Part shown: positions 1 to 5,521 of the stretch, piece after piece
Position numbering within the stretch: position 1 is the first letter of the stretch
Layout: each line of letters opens with the position of its first letter
From: Acidobacteriota bacterium
GTDB taxonomy: Bacteria; Acidobacteriota; Polarisedimenticolia; J045
DNA length: 6,913 bases
Reading direction: 5' to 3'
Assembly: GCA_027001345.1 (NCBI GenBank)
Contig: JALTMS010000176.1
Span: forward strand, 1-6,913
The notes under the pieces: model-generated
Databases searched by the model: none
What the model was told of the DNA's origin: nothing
What the model saw: the letters and a program-made list of their open reading frames with translations, nothing else
Position numbers and translations under genes: made by a program

Positions 1-959
1 TCGGGGTGGACCAGGGGGGCACCGGGCTTCATCGCCTCGAAGGGATCGAGCACCGCGGGCAGTTCCTCGTACTCCACCTCGATCAGGCCCAGAGCCTCGA
101 TCGCCGTGGCCTCGTCCACCGCGGCGACGGCCGCCACCTCGTCTCCCACGTAACGCACCCGTTCCTTGGCCAGCACCTGCTCGTCGTAGCGCGCAGGGCT
201 GACGCCGTACCAGGTATCAGGGACGTCCTCGCCGGTGATCACTGCCAGCACTCCGGGCAGCGCCCGGGCCCTGGAAGTGTCGATGCTCTTGATCAACCCG
301 TGGGCGATGGGACTGGTGAGGATCTTGCCGTAGATCATCCCGGGCAGCTTGAGATCGGCGGTGTACTTGGCCCGCCCACAGACCTTGTCGGGCCCGTCGT
401 AGCGCGTCACTCCGTGGCTGACCACCGCCAGGTCGCGCTTCTGCTCCCGCTCGTCGTCCGCCGGTGGGCGGGTGTCGAGGGGAGTGCCCTGCTGCTCCTT
501 CCAGCCCTGGATCGCCCGGATCAGGCGAGGATAGGTCCCGCAGCGGCAGATGTTGCCGCCCAGCGCCTGCTTGATCTCTTCCTCGCTGGGATCAGGGGCG
601 CGGTCGAGCAGCGCCTTGGCCGACATCAGCATGCCCGGCGTGCAGTAGCCGCACTGCAGGGCGCCGTGCTTGACGAAGGACTTCTGCAAGGGGTGCAGTT
701 CGCCGCCCTCGCCGAGTCCCTCGACGGTCGTCACTTTTCGTCCATCGGCCTGCACTGCCAGCACGAGACAGGAATTGACCGGCTTGCCATCGAGCAGCAC
801 GGTGCAGGCGCCGCAGTCACCCATCTCGCAGCCCTTCTTCGTGCCGGTCAGATCGAGGTGATTGCGCAGGGCCTGCAGCAGGGTGGTGTTGGGACTGATG
901 CCCAGGGTGTGGGACGTGCCGTTGACCTCGAGGCGGATCAGGATCTCGTTGCCGCTCAT
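1..959 (-). CDS. Molybdenum hydroxylase: fused 2Fe-2S / molybdopterin-binding subunit (partial, 3' end outside window)
   Basis: The visible N-terminal 319 residues belong to a xanthine dehydrogenase/aldehyde oxidase-type enzyme, which hydroxylates a substrate at a Mo-cofactor and passes electrons through Fe-S clusters to FAD. Residues 1-80 are the plant-type ferredoxin domain, with cluster ligands C44, C49, C52 and C64 (CEMGDCGAC, then NSC). Residues 85-155 are the helical second-cluster domain, with C103/C106 (CGYC) and C138/C140 (CRCG). From about residue 180 the chain continues in frame into the start of the large subunit (GRAKYTADL, a GKILTSPIAH segment, then YVGDEVAAVAA), so small and large subunits are fused in the order Fe-S then Mo. 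The Mo-binding part is cut off by the window edge. The ATG overlaps the stop of the FAD-subunit gene as ATGA, and a GGGAGGGG ribosome binding site (965-972) lies 5 nt upstream. Family assignment is secure; the substrate (purine, aldehyde, aromatic CoA ester or other) is not determinable here. Confidence 0.93.
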   Translation of the reverse strand, partial: MSGNEILIRLEVNGTSHTLGISPNTTLLQALRNHLDLTGTKKGCEMGDCGACTVLLDGKPVNSCLVLAVQADGRKVTTVEGLGEGGELHPLQKSFVKHGALQCGYCTPGMLMSAKALLDRAPDPSEEEIKQALGGNICRCGTYPRLIRAIQGWKEQQGTPLDTRPPADDEREQKRDLAVVSHGVTRYDGPDKVCGRAKYTADLKLPGMIYGKILTSPIAHGLIKSIDTSRARALPGVLAVITGEDVPDTWYGVSPARYDEQVLAKERVRYVGDEVAAVAAVDEATAIEALGLIEVEYEELPAVLDPFEAMKPGAPLVHP

Positions 960-1858
960 CGCAGCCCCTCCCAGCGGTAGCGGCCGCGCCCCTCGGCCCG
1001 GGCCACCGCCTCGCTCAGGGCGCGTCGCGTCAGGACCGCGACGATCTCGCGGCGATATTCCATGCTGCCCCGAATGTCGGTGATCGGCTGAGCAGCTTCC
1101 GCGGCAGCCTGCCCGGCCTGTTCGAGAAGCTCTTCGTCGAGAGCCTTGCCCACCAGCAGCCGAGAACAGGCCTCCACGGGCAGGGGCACCGGAGCGACGG
1201 CACCGAGCACCACATCGACGTGTTCGAGGCGGCCGGCGGCGAGCACCACCCGCGCAGCGACCGAAGCGACGGCCAGGGCCAGTCCGCCTCGAAGGGTGAA
1301 GCGCTGGTAACACGCGCCGCTGCCTTCCGGCTGGGGAGCGACCACCAGGGCCGTCATCACCTCCTCGCTACGGCGGCAGGTCTCACGTGGGCCGACGAAG
1401 AACTCCCGGGCCGGAACGCTGCGTTCGCGCTGGCCATCGGTGAGCAGGACCCGGGCATCGGCCGCCAGGCAGATCGGTGGCGTATCGGCACAGGGTACGG
1501 CGCGACAGAAGTTGCCGCCGAGGGTGCCCTGGTTGCGGATCTGGGCGGCACCGAGCATCCCCGTCGCCTCGGCCAGAGCGGGGAACGCTTCCCGCACCAG
1601 TGGCGAGGTGGCCACTTCGGCCAGGGTGCACAGGGCGCCGATGCGCAGGGAGCCATCGTCCTGGCGGTGAACGCCGCGCAGGTCTTCGAGGCCGCCGAGG
1701 GCAACGAGATGCCGGGCCGACTCTCGCCCGCGCTTGAGATCGGGCAGCAGGTCGGTGCCCCCGGCGATGAAATGGGCGCCCTGCCCGAGCTGTTTGAGCA
1801 GAGCGACGGCCTGGGCGACCGAATCTGGGCGGTGGTAGACGAAGTCATCGACTCGCAT
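956..1858 (-). CDS. Molybdenum hydroxylase FAD-binding subunit (CoxM/XdhB family)
   Basis: A 300-residue flavoprotein subunit that takes electrons from the 2Fe-2S domains of the partner polypeptide and hands them to an external acceptor. The sequence shows the family's FAD-binding signatures: IAGGTDLLPDLKRG at residues 31-44 and QIRNQGTLGGNFC near 106-118, followed by ADTPP. The C-terminal part (about 180-290) has the usual CO dehydrogenase flavoprotein C-terminal domain, with YQRFTLRGGLALAVASVAARV and an ending TDIRGSMEYRREIV typical of the family. Length is normal. The frame stays open for 84 codons upstream, but I chose the ATG at 1858 because MRVDDFVYHRPDS is where family similarity begins and because the upstream extension would run through a promoter-like sequence. 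No good Shine-Dalgarno is visible at this ATG. The stop overlaps the start of the Fe-S/Mo gene by 4 nt, so the two are co-translated subunits of one enzyme. Confidence 0.92.
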   Translation of the reverse strand: MRVDDFVYHRPDSVAQAVALLKQLGQGAHFIAGGTDLLPDLKRGRESARHLVALGGLEDLRGVHRQDDGSLRIGALCTLAEVATSPLVREAFPALAEATGMLGAAQIRNQGTLGGNFCRAVPCADTPPICLAADARVLLTDGQRERSVPAREFFVGPRETCRRSEEVMTALVVAPQPEGSGACYQRFTLRGGLALAVASVAARVVLAAGRLEHVDVVLGAVAPVPLPVEACSRLLVGKALDEELLEQAGQAAAEAAQPITDIRGSMEYRREIVAVLTRRALSEAVARAEGRGRYRWEGLR

Positions 1859-1926
1859 GGCTGGCTCGCATGGCGCACACGCGCGTAATTCCGGGCAAGC
1901 CCCGGGATGAAAAACCAAGGACCGAA

Positions 1927-1936
1927 CGAACGTTCG
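1927..1936. promoter_or_regulatory. Perfect 10-bp palindrome beside the predicted -10, candidate operator
   Basis: CGAACGTTCG is a perfect inverted repeat starting 2 nt past the predicted -10 element, so a bound protein would cover the transcription start. Its left side repeats GAAC in a CGAACGAACGTTCG context, a style common in TetR-family operators. No regulator gene is in the window, so the assignment is an inference; a 10-bp palindrome can also occur by chance. Confidence 0.3.
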
Positions 1937-1938
1937 AC

Positions 1939-1968
1939 AGGATAGACCGGGGCAGTGGCTCAGATCAA
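1939..1968 (-). promoter_or_regulatory. Putative sigma70-type promoter for the molybdenum hydroxylase genes
   Basis: On the minus strand TTGATC (1963-1968) and TATCCT (1939-1944) are separated by 18 nt, each matching 4 of 6 consensus positions. This predicts transcription from around 1932, some 75 nt before the FAD-subunit ATG. It sits in the only sizeable gap of the left gene group. Supported by sequence pattern and position only. Confidence 0.35.
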
Positions 1969-2006
1969 CAGCTTCGAGCGCCTGGGGCGAGACGCGGGCC
2001 CCGGCT

Positions 2007-2765
2007 TCAGCCACGCCAGCGCAGGGTCGAATCCCGAATCGGAGGGCCGGTATGGCTGCCGGTGAGCATTTCCACCGCCTCGAGGAGCACAGCCTGGTGG
2101 AGGGCGGCATGCCCCGGATCTCCCGCCGGGGCGCCGAAAGGAAAGCGAATATTGAGCAGGCGCGGCGCGCCGATCAGTCGGCTCAGGGCGGGCAGCAGGC
2201 TGAGGCTAACGGTGGGAATCCCAGCCTGCTCGATGCCACGCGCCACCAGGCAGACGGTCTGGACGCAGACCGAGCAGGTCGGCAGCAACACCACCGCCTC
2301 GACTCGATCCTCGACCAGGCTCTCGTTCAGGCGCGGCAGCCACTGGCCCAGCCCGGGGAAGGGGCGCACCAGCCCGCCGCAGAAGGAGTAGTGCCGGGCG
2401 GGCGGCTGCCCCACCGCACCCCGCGCCGCCAGGGCGTCGAGGGCTCTGCGGGGCAGGGCGCACTCGGGATCCACCGCGGCGTACTTCTGGTCGACGTAGG
2501 GCTCGCCGAGGGCCAGTTGCTCTGCTGGCAGGTCGTGGGCGATCACCCGGAATCCCGGATCGCCCCCCGGGCGGTTCAATACGTCGAAAGGCTGGTCGTC
2601 CCGGTGATGAAAGCCGGCGGTGGTGACCAGGGCCAGCCGGGGACGATCCGGCGCCGGGCCCGCCAGCACCGGCGGCCCCGGTCTCTGCCAGCGAAAGTCC
2701 GGATCCCGCTGCCGAAGCTGCGCTTCGACCCTTCGCAACAGCTCCCGTCCGTCTCTTTCAGCCAT
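2007..2765 (-). CDS. Glycine/betaine/D-proline reductase (GrdB/PrdB)-like protein, cysteine form
   Basis: A 252-residue protein resembling the GrdB/PrdB family, whose characterised members are selenoprotein subunits of amino-acid reductases in anaerobes. Recognisable pieces are an N-terminal RLALVTTAGFHHRDDQPFD (residues 43-61), a VDQKYAAVDPECALPRRALD segment (91-110), a redox motif LLPTCSVCVQT (160-170), then ARGIEQAGIPTVSLSLLP and RLLNIRFPFGAPAGDPG (202-218). Selenoprotein members carry selenocysteine at the active-site motif; here C164 and C167 form a CxxC and no UGA readthrough is needed. C172 lies close by. The start has a GGGAGG ribosome binding site (2775-2780) 9 nt upstream. It precedes the molybdenum hydroxylase genes on the same strand with a 148-bp gap, so it may be functionally linked, but its reaction is unknown. 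Many Cys-type relatives are uncharacterised, and annotation as an amino-acid reductase would over-reach. Confidence 0.65.
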   Translation of the reverse strand: MAERDGRELLRRVEAQLRQRDPDFRWQRPGPPVLAGPAPDRPRLALVTTAGFHHRDDQPFDVLNRPGGDPGFRVIAHDLPAEQLALGEPYVDQKYAAVDPECALPRRALDALAARGAVGQPPARHYSFCGGLVRPFPGLGQWLPRLNESLVEDRVEAVVLLPTCSVCVQTVCLVARGIEQAGIPTVSLSLLPALSRLIGAPRLLNIRFPFGAPAGDPGHAALHQAVLLEAVEMLTGSHTGPPIRDSTLRWRG

Positions 2766-2986
2766 GAAATGGTGCCTCCCTCACCTATTTGCGGGTGCGG
2801 CCGCCAGGCCCATGGCGCCCAGGCAGGCAATTGGCAGTGCTTCGGCGGTTGATCGCTGCGGACAGGAGGGTGTCGAAGCGAGCGCGCGGCGAGAGATCGA
2901 GGGGGCCTGGCTCTGGATCCCGCCAGGCTCGCGGCACGCTGTGCCCGGGAACGCTTTCTCCGGGGGCGGTGCCCACACACTGTCAA

Positions 2987-3077
2987 GGAGAGCCCAAATC
3001 ATCGAACCCTGAAGCCTCTCTCGGAGGTTTTCTCGGCCCAACTGACCGACGAGAGGTAGAGGAGAGCCGAAATGATC
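2987..3077 (+). repeat. Imperfect 17-nt direct repeat pair
   Basis: GGAGAGCCCAAATCATC at 2987-3003 recurs as GGAGAGCCGAAATGATC at 3061-3077, with 15 of 17 positions identical and a start-to-start distance of 74 nt. The second copy reads as a ribosome binding site followed by ATG but opens only an 11-codon frame. It could be a paired binding site upstream of the peptide promoter or a chance or duplication remnant; no function is assigned. Confidence 0.35.
3012..3031 (+). terminator. Weak hairpin with short T run
   Basis: AAGCCTC (3012-3018) pairs with GAGGTTT (3024-3030) through one G-U pair, with a 5-nt loop, followed by one more T and then TCT on the plus strand. It resembles a weak intrinsic terminator and could insulate the peptide gene promoter from upstream transcription. 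The stem is short and the T run partly lies inside it, so it may not function. Confidence 0.2.
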
Positions 3078-3103
3078 CCCGGTGTAAATCTTCGAAAAGG
3101 GGG

Positions 3104-3133
3104 TTGAACCCAAATCAGGAATCTCGATAGGAT
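3104..3133 (+). promoter_or_regulatory. Putative promoter of the small peptide gene
   Basis: TTGAAC (3104-3109) and TAGGAT (3128-3133) are 18 nt apart, each 4 of 6 to the sigma70 consensus, in a locally AT-richer patch. Transcription would begin near 3140, giving a leader of about 70 nt before the ATG at 3211. Assigned by pattern and position only. Confidence 0.35.
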
Positions 3134-3146
3134 CACCCGACGAACC

Positions 3147-3196
3147 GGGGTGGACCACGGATGTTCCGCCCCTGCAGCTCGGCTCACGCAGCCGAG
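3147..3196 (+). promoter_or_regulatory. Two tandem hairpins in the leader of the small peptide gene
   Basis: The predicted 5' leader can fold into two stems. GGGGTGG (3147-3153) pairs with CCGCCCC (3166-3172) using one G-U pair and a 12-nt loop. CTCGGCT (3178-3184) pairs perfectly with AGCCGAG (3190-3196) around a 5-nt loop. The second stem ends 2 nt before the Shine-Dalgarno, so it could stabilise the messenger or present the ribosome binding site. No known riboswitch class is recognised. Confidence 0.35.
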
Positions 3197-3198
3197 GG

Positions 3199-3205
3199 AA
3201 GGAGG
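3199..3205 (+). promoter_or_regulatory. Strong Shine-Dalgarno of the small peptide gene
   Basis: AAGGAGG lies 5 nt before the ATG at 3211. It is the best ribosome binding site in the window and is the main reason to believe that the 41-codon frame is translated, probably at a high rate as expected for a precursor peptide. Confidence 0.75.
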
Positions 3206-3210
3206 ATTCC

Positions 3211-3336
3211 ATGAAGTTCATCGTCGAAGCGATCAAGGAAGACTCGCAGTCTCGTGGCTGGCCGCCGCGCCCGCCGAAGGATCCGCCGAAGACCATGTGT
3301 GCACTGTGCTCCGAGGATCCGCGTTTCTGTTGGTAG
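3211..3336 (+). CDS. 41-residue candidate RiPP precursor peptide with Cys/Trp C-terminus
   Basis: A small gene not previously named to my knowledge. The product starts MKFIVEAIKEDSQSRG, a charged, probably helical stretch that would serve as leader. It continues through a proline-rich segment with W17 and six prolines between residues 18 and 26. It ends in a core-like tail holding C30, C33 (CALC), S34, E35, D36, P37, F39, C40 and a terminal W41. The start is fixed by an AAGGAGG site 5 nt upstream. It sits 59 bp from the convergent end of a radical SAM/SPASM - ATP-grasp - peptidase operon, which is the reason to propose that it is their substrate; the short length, the leader/core look and the modifiable residues at the C-terminus agree with that. 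No homolog is recognised. Alternatives are a small metal-binding protein through CxxC...C, or a chance frame, which the strong ribosome binding site makes less likely. Confidence 0.75.
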   Translation: MKFIVEAIKEDSQSRGWPPRPPKDPPKTMCALCSEDPRFCW

Positions 3337-3362
3337 AGCACTGATCGCACTGGCAGAATCCT

Positions 3363-3392
3363 CGGCCCGGGCGTGCCTGCACTCCCGGGCCG
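3363..3392. terminator. Bidirectional terminator-like inverted repeat between convergent genes
   Basis: CGGCCCGGG (3363-3371) and CCCGGGCCG (3384-3392) form a perfect 9-bp stem with a 12-nt loop. It lies 26 nt after the peptide stop and 3 nt beyond the peptidase stop, and is followed by TTCCT on the plus strand. The T tract is poor, but the strong GC stem in the gap between two convergent stops fits a shared transcription end. Confidence 0.6.
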
Positions 3393-3395
3393 TTC

Positions 3396-4586
3396 CTATG
3401 ATGGGCCCGGCAGGCTTCCGGTCACCACCCGTGGATAGAGAGCCGGTGTCCAGGCGCCCCGCCCGAGGCGGCGCCAGCGGCGGGCCGGCGACGGTTCTTG
3501 CCGGGCGAGTTCCGCATCGGCTCGAGCCACCATCTGCCAGCCGAACGCACTCGACGCGTGGTAGACGATCCGATCGAGATCCGGCGCCGCAGTATCGAGC
3601 AGCGTTCCGAAGCCGTCGTGTCCCGCGACGGAGGCGAGGTACCCGGCCGCGGTGAAGGCCGGGTCGATCTGCTCCTTGAGACGAGCCACGCAGGCCAGGG
3701 CGGGCAGAGCGTGAAACAGGGCGCCGACGCGCTGCTCGATCTCGAATCGATCCCGGGCCGCCGTCCCCAGTGTCCCACCGCCGGAAGCCAGCAGGCGCCG
3801 AGCCACCTCCGAAGCATGCTCGCCCAGACCCTCCGCGCAGACCTGTCCAGCCAGGCGTAGGGGCGTGCGGTCAGCGGCCTGCAGGAACGCGGGCAAGTCG
3901 GCGCTGAGGGCATGCTGCACCGCGTGGCCCAGCAATTCGTGACAGACGGTGCGCAGCGCCGGCGAGGCATCGACCTCGATGCCCGATGGTCTGCGGAAGA
4001 CCATCGCCAGTCCCGAGGGCACGACGATGCGGCCCATCCGCGGCTGATAGTAGGCATGCCCGCTCTCGTCGGGCACCACCGAGACGGTCACATCGAGGCC
4101 GGGAAGATCCCAGCCCTCCCGGGCGAGCCACCCGATCAGCGCCTCGACCAGCTCGAGCAACGCTGTGCGGACACGAGGGAAGTATTCCGAGTCGGCAGTG
4201 GGCAGCCGATCCCGTCGTAGGCCCTGGCGGAGATCGAAATACTCCGTCACTGCGATCGGATCGAGATCGGCGACTTGCCGCTCGATCGTCGCCCATCCCC
4301 CCGGACCGAACAGCGCCTCGAGCAGGGGTTCCGGGTCGGCGGGCCAGTTCCAGCGCGCCTCGATCCAGCATTCGAGCACCCTCCAGCTTTGCTCGAGCTG
4401 GGCTCCACACACCGACTCCCAGGACGCCGACCCTTCCTCGGCAGCGCGTACTGCGGCTCGGCCACGGGCCAGCGCCTCGCGCACCCGCCCCAGCGCCCGG
4501 GGCGAGGGGTACTCGCCCAGAGAGTCGAGCAGCAACTCCGCAGCATCGAGCACCTGCTCATCGCGCTGACAAAGTTCGTCGATCAT
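3396..4586 (-). CDS. Putative zinc peptidase with HExxxH motif (DUF885-like), RiPP-associated
   Basis: A 396-residue protein without a signal peptide or membrane segment, so probably cytoplasmic. The N-terminal 160 residues are helical and unrecognised. The C-terminal half has the order of elements seen in DUF885/COG4805-type metallopeptidases: AYYQPRMGRIVVPSG (178-192), CHELLGHAVQHAL (215-227) giving candidate zinc residues H216, E217 and H221, LPAFLQAADR (231-240), and an acidic AEGLGEHASE (251-260) that could supply E252 or E256 as third ligand, then a helical tail. The spacing is HExxxH rather than thermolysin-type HExxH; similar spacing occurs in the DUF1704/MATCAP carboxypeptidases. The frame stays open 190 codons upstream inside the ATP-grasp gene, but the ATG at 4586 overlaps that gene's stop as ATGA, so it is the coupled start. 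As third gene of the maturation operon it probably removes the leader or trims the modified peptide. Family placement is by motif only. Confidence 0.72.
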   Translation of the reverse strand: MIDELCQRDEQVLDAAELLLDSLGEYPSPRALGRVREALARGRAAVRAAEEGSASWESVCGAQLEQSWRVLECWIEARWNWPADPEPLLEALFGPGGWATIERQVADLDPIAVTEYFDLRQGLRRDRLPTADSEYFPRVRTALLELVEALIGWLAREGWDLPGLDVTVSVVPDESGHAYYQPRMGRIVVPSGLAMVFRRPSGIEVDASPALRTVCHELLGHAVQHALSADLPAFLQAADRTPLRLAGQVCAEGLGEHASEVARRLLASGGGTLGTAARDRFEIEQRVGALFHALPALACVARLKEQIDPAFTAAGYLASVAGHDGFGTLLDTAAPDLDRIVYHASSAFGWQMVARADAELARQEPSPARRWRRLGRGAWTPALYPRVVTGSLPGPS

Positions 4587-5521
4587 CGGCGGGGCTGTGG
4601 GCCGAGAGCTTCGGACCTGGTGCCACCCCGGCGGGCGGCGAGGTAGTCTGCCAGGGGACTGGCAATGTCGAAACCGCTGGCCTTTTCGAAAGCCACGAAG
4701 AACGGCGCGGAGTTGCACTCGAGCAGGTAGTCGCGGCCGCTGGCACCCTCGCGCATCAGGTCGACCGCCGCAAACACCATCCCCGACGCCTCGACGGCAG
4801 CCAGCACCACCTGCTCGGTGGCGACCGGCATTTTCACCCGGCGCACCAGACTCTCGCCACGCCGAGAGTCCGTAGCCGCGGGGTTGGCAGGAATGATCGC
4901 CGCAGCACCGAGCACCCTGCCGTCGAGAACGAAAACCCGCACGTTGTCCCCCACGATGCGACGCTGAATCAGCACTGCGCCTCGCTCTGCAAGCAGCCGC
5001 TCTCGGTCCGCGGTCGGCCCGTCTTCCACGGCCTCGGTGAAATCGAGGCCGCCGACGAGGGACTTGCGGATCGTGCCGTGAGTGAAGGCCGGCAGCCGAT
5101 CGAAGCCCTCGGGGGAGGAGGTCGCCACGGTCTCCGGCACCGGTAGCCCGCGCCACTGATAATCGAGAGTCTCGAAGGGCTTGAGCCCGTGCAGCTCGTG
5201 GGACTGTGGCGGATTGACCACCCGTACCCGACCCTCGAGCGCTTCGAGGGCCGCGTTCCAGCCCGCCAGATGACGGCGGGAAGCCGCCACCGACTCCGCC
5301 GTCCCGTCGCCCGTCGCCGGCAGACCCAGGTCGATGACCATCAGACCGCGTAGCGCGAGCAGATCTTCACCAAGGGCGCGCACACTGCCTGCGGTGATTT
5401 CGAACTCCGGCGGTCGCCGCGAATCGAGCAGCACAGGCTCCACCCCTCGCTCCTCGAGACGCAAGCTCAGCCGGCCGATTTCCAGTCGATCGGGCGGGCC
5501 GAGCAGACCGACGCGGATCAT
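4583..5521 (-). CDS. ATP-grasp ligase, RimK/graspetide-synthetase-like
   Basis: A 312-residue ATP-dependent carboxylate-amine (or -alcohol) ligase; such enzymes form an acyl phosphate and then an amide or ester. Residues 1-100 form the N-terminal preATP-grasp region (MIRVGLLGPPDRLE). K114 and the TIRKSLVGG segment (150-158, K153) fit the nucleotide-binding lysines. LIQRRIVGDNVRVFVLDGR (184-202) and AAVDLMREG (251-259), followed by YLLECNSAPFF (265-275), supply the metal-binding acidic and Asn residues D254, E268 and N270. The tail FEKASGFDIASPLADYL resembles C-termini of MvdD-type graspetide ligases and RimK relatives. It overlaps both neighbours by ATGA, so it is translationally coupled between the radical SAM enzyme and the peptidase. 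Expected roles are crosslinking Asp/Glu with Lys/Ser/Thr in the precursor, or adding an amino acid to its C-terminus; which one cannot be told from sequence. The fold call is confident, the substrate is inferred. Confidence 0.87.
   Translation of the reverse strand: MIRVGLLGPPDRLEIGRLSLRLEERGVEPVLLDSRRPPEFEITAGSVRALGEDLLALRGLMVIDLGLPATGDGTAESVAASRRHLAGWNAALEALEGRVRVVNPPQSHELHGLKPFETLDYQWRGLPVPETVATSSPEGFDRLPAFTHGTIRKSLVGGLDFTEAVEDGPTADRERLLAERGAVLIQRRIVGDNVRVFVLDGRVLGAAAIIPANPAATDSRRGESLVRRVKMPVATEQVVLAAVEASGMVFAAVDLMREGASGRDYLLECNSAPFFVAFEKASGFDIASPLADYLAARRGGTRSEALGPQPRR

Larger units (their letters stand above)
2766..3210. other. 445-bp gap with no supportable protein gene; divergent promoter region
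   Basis: This stretch separates the minus-strand GrdB-like gene from the plus-strand small peptide gene, so it must hold the start signals of both. Open frames on both strands have no family resemblance, no matching ribosome binding site and proline/arginine-rich composition typical of shadow frames in GC-rich DNA. Local base composition is more AT-rich from about 2985 to 3135, where the peptide promoter is proposed. It also contains an imperfect 17-nt direct repeat and a small hairpin, listed separately. On the minus strand a perfect TTGACA (2981-2986) has no credible -10 behind it. Confidence 0.6.

Noticed and set aside
6..980. Long plus-strand open frame opposite the molybdenum hydroxylase gene
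   Set aside because: It is the antisense shadow of the Fe-S/Mo coding region, whose minus-strand translation shows all eight cluster cysteines; GC-rich codon usage keeps opposite frames open.
1984..2002. GGGGC/GCCCC stem after the GrdB-like stop as a terminator
   Set aside because: Only 5 bp with no T tract; such stems are expected by chance at this GC content.
1859..2110. N-terminal extension of the FAD subunit
   Set aside because: It would overlap the end of the GrdB-like gene and cross the promoter-like region, and family similarity begins at the ATG at 1858.
2785..2976. 63-codon GTG-initiated minus-strand frame before the GrdB-like gene
   Set aside because: No ribosome binding site, no recognisable similarity, and Pro/Arg/Gly-rich composition as in shadow frames.
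2981..2986. Perfect TTGACA -35 hexamer on the minus strand
   Set aside because: The sequence 16-19 nt downstream is CCGGAG-like with no -10 resemblance.
3072..3107. 11-codon frame after a GGAGAG site in the second 17-mer copy
   Set aside because: Too short, with no leader/core character; more likely chance.
3986..5146. 386-codon plus-strand frame over the ATP-grasp and peptidase genes
   Set aside because: Arg/Pro/Ser-rich composition, no family motif, and antisense to two genes with clear motifs.
4587..5156. N-terminal extension of the peptidase (frame open 190 codons upstream)
   Set aside because: The extension lies wholly inside the ATP-grasp gene and is Arg/Gly-rich; the ATGA overlap gives a natural start at 4586.
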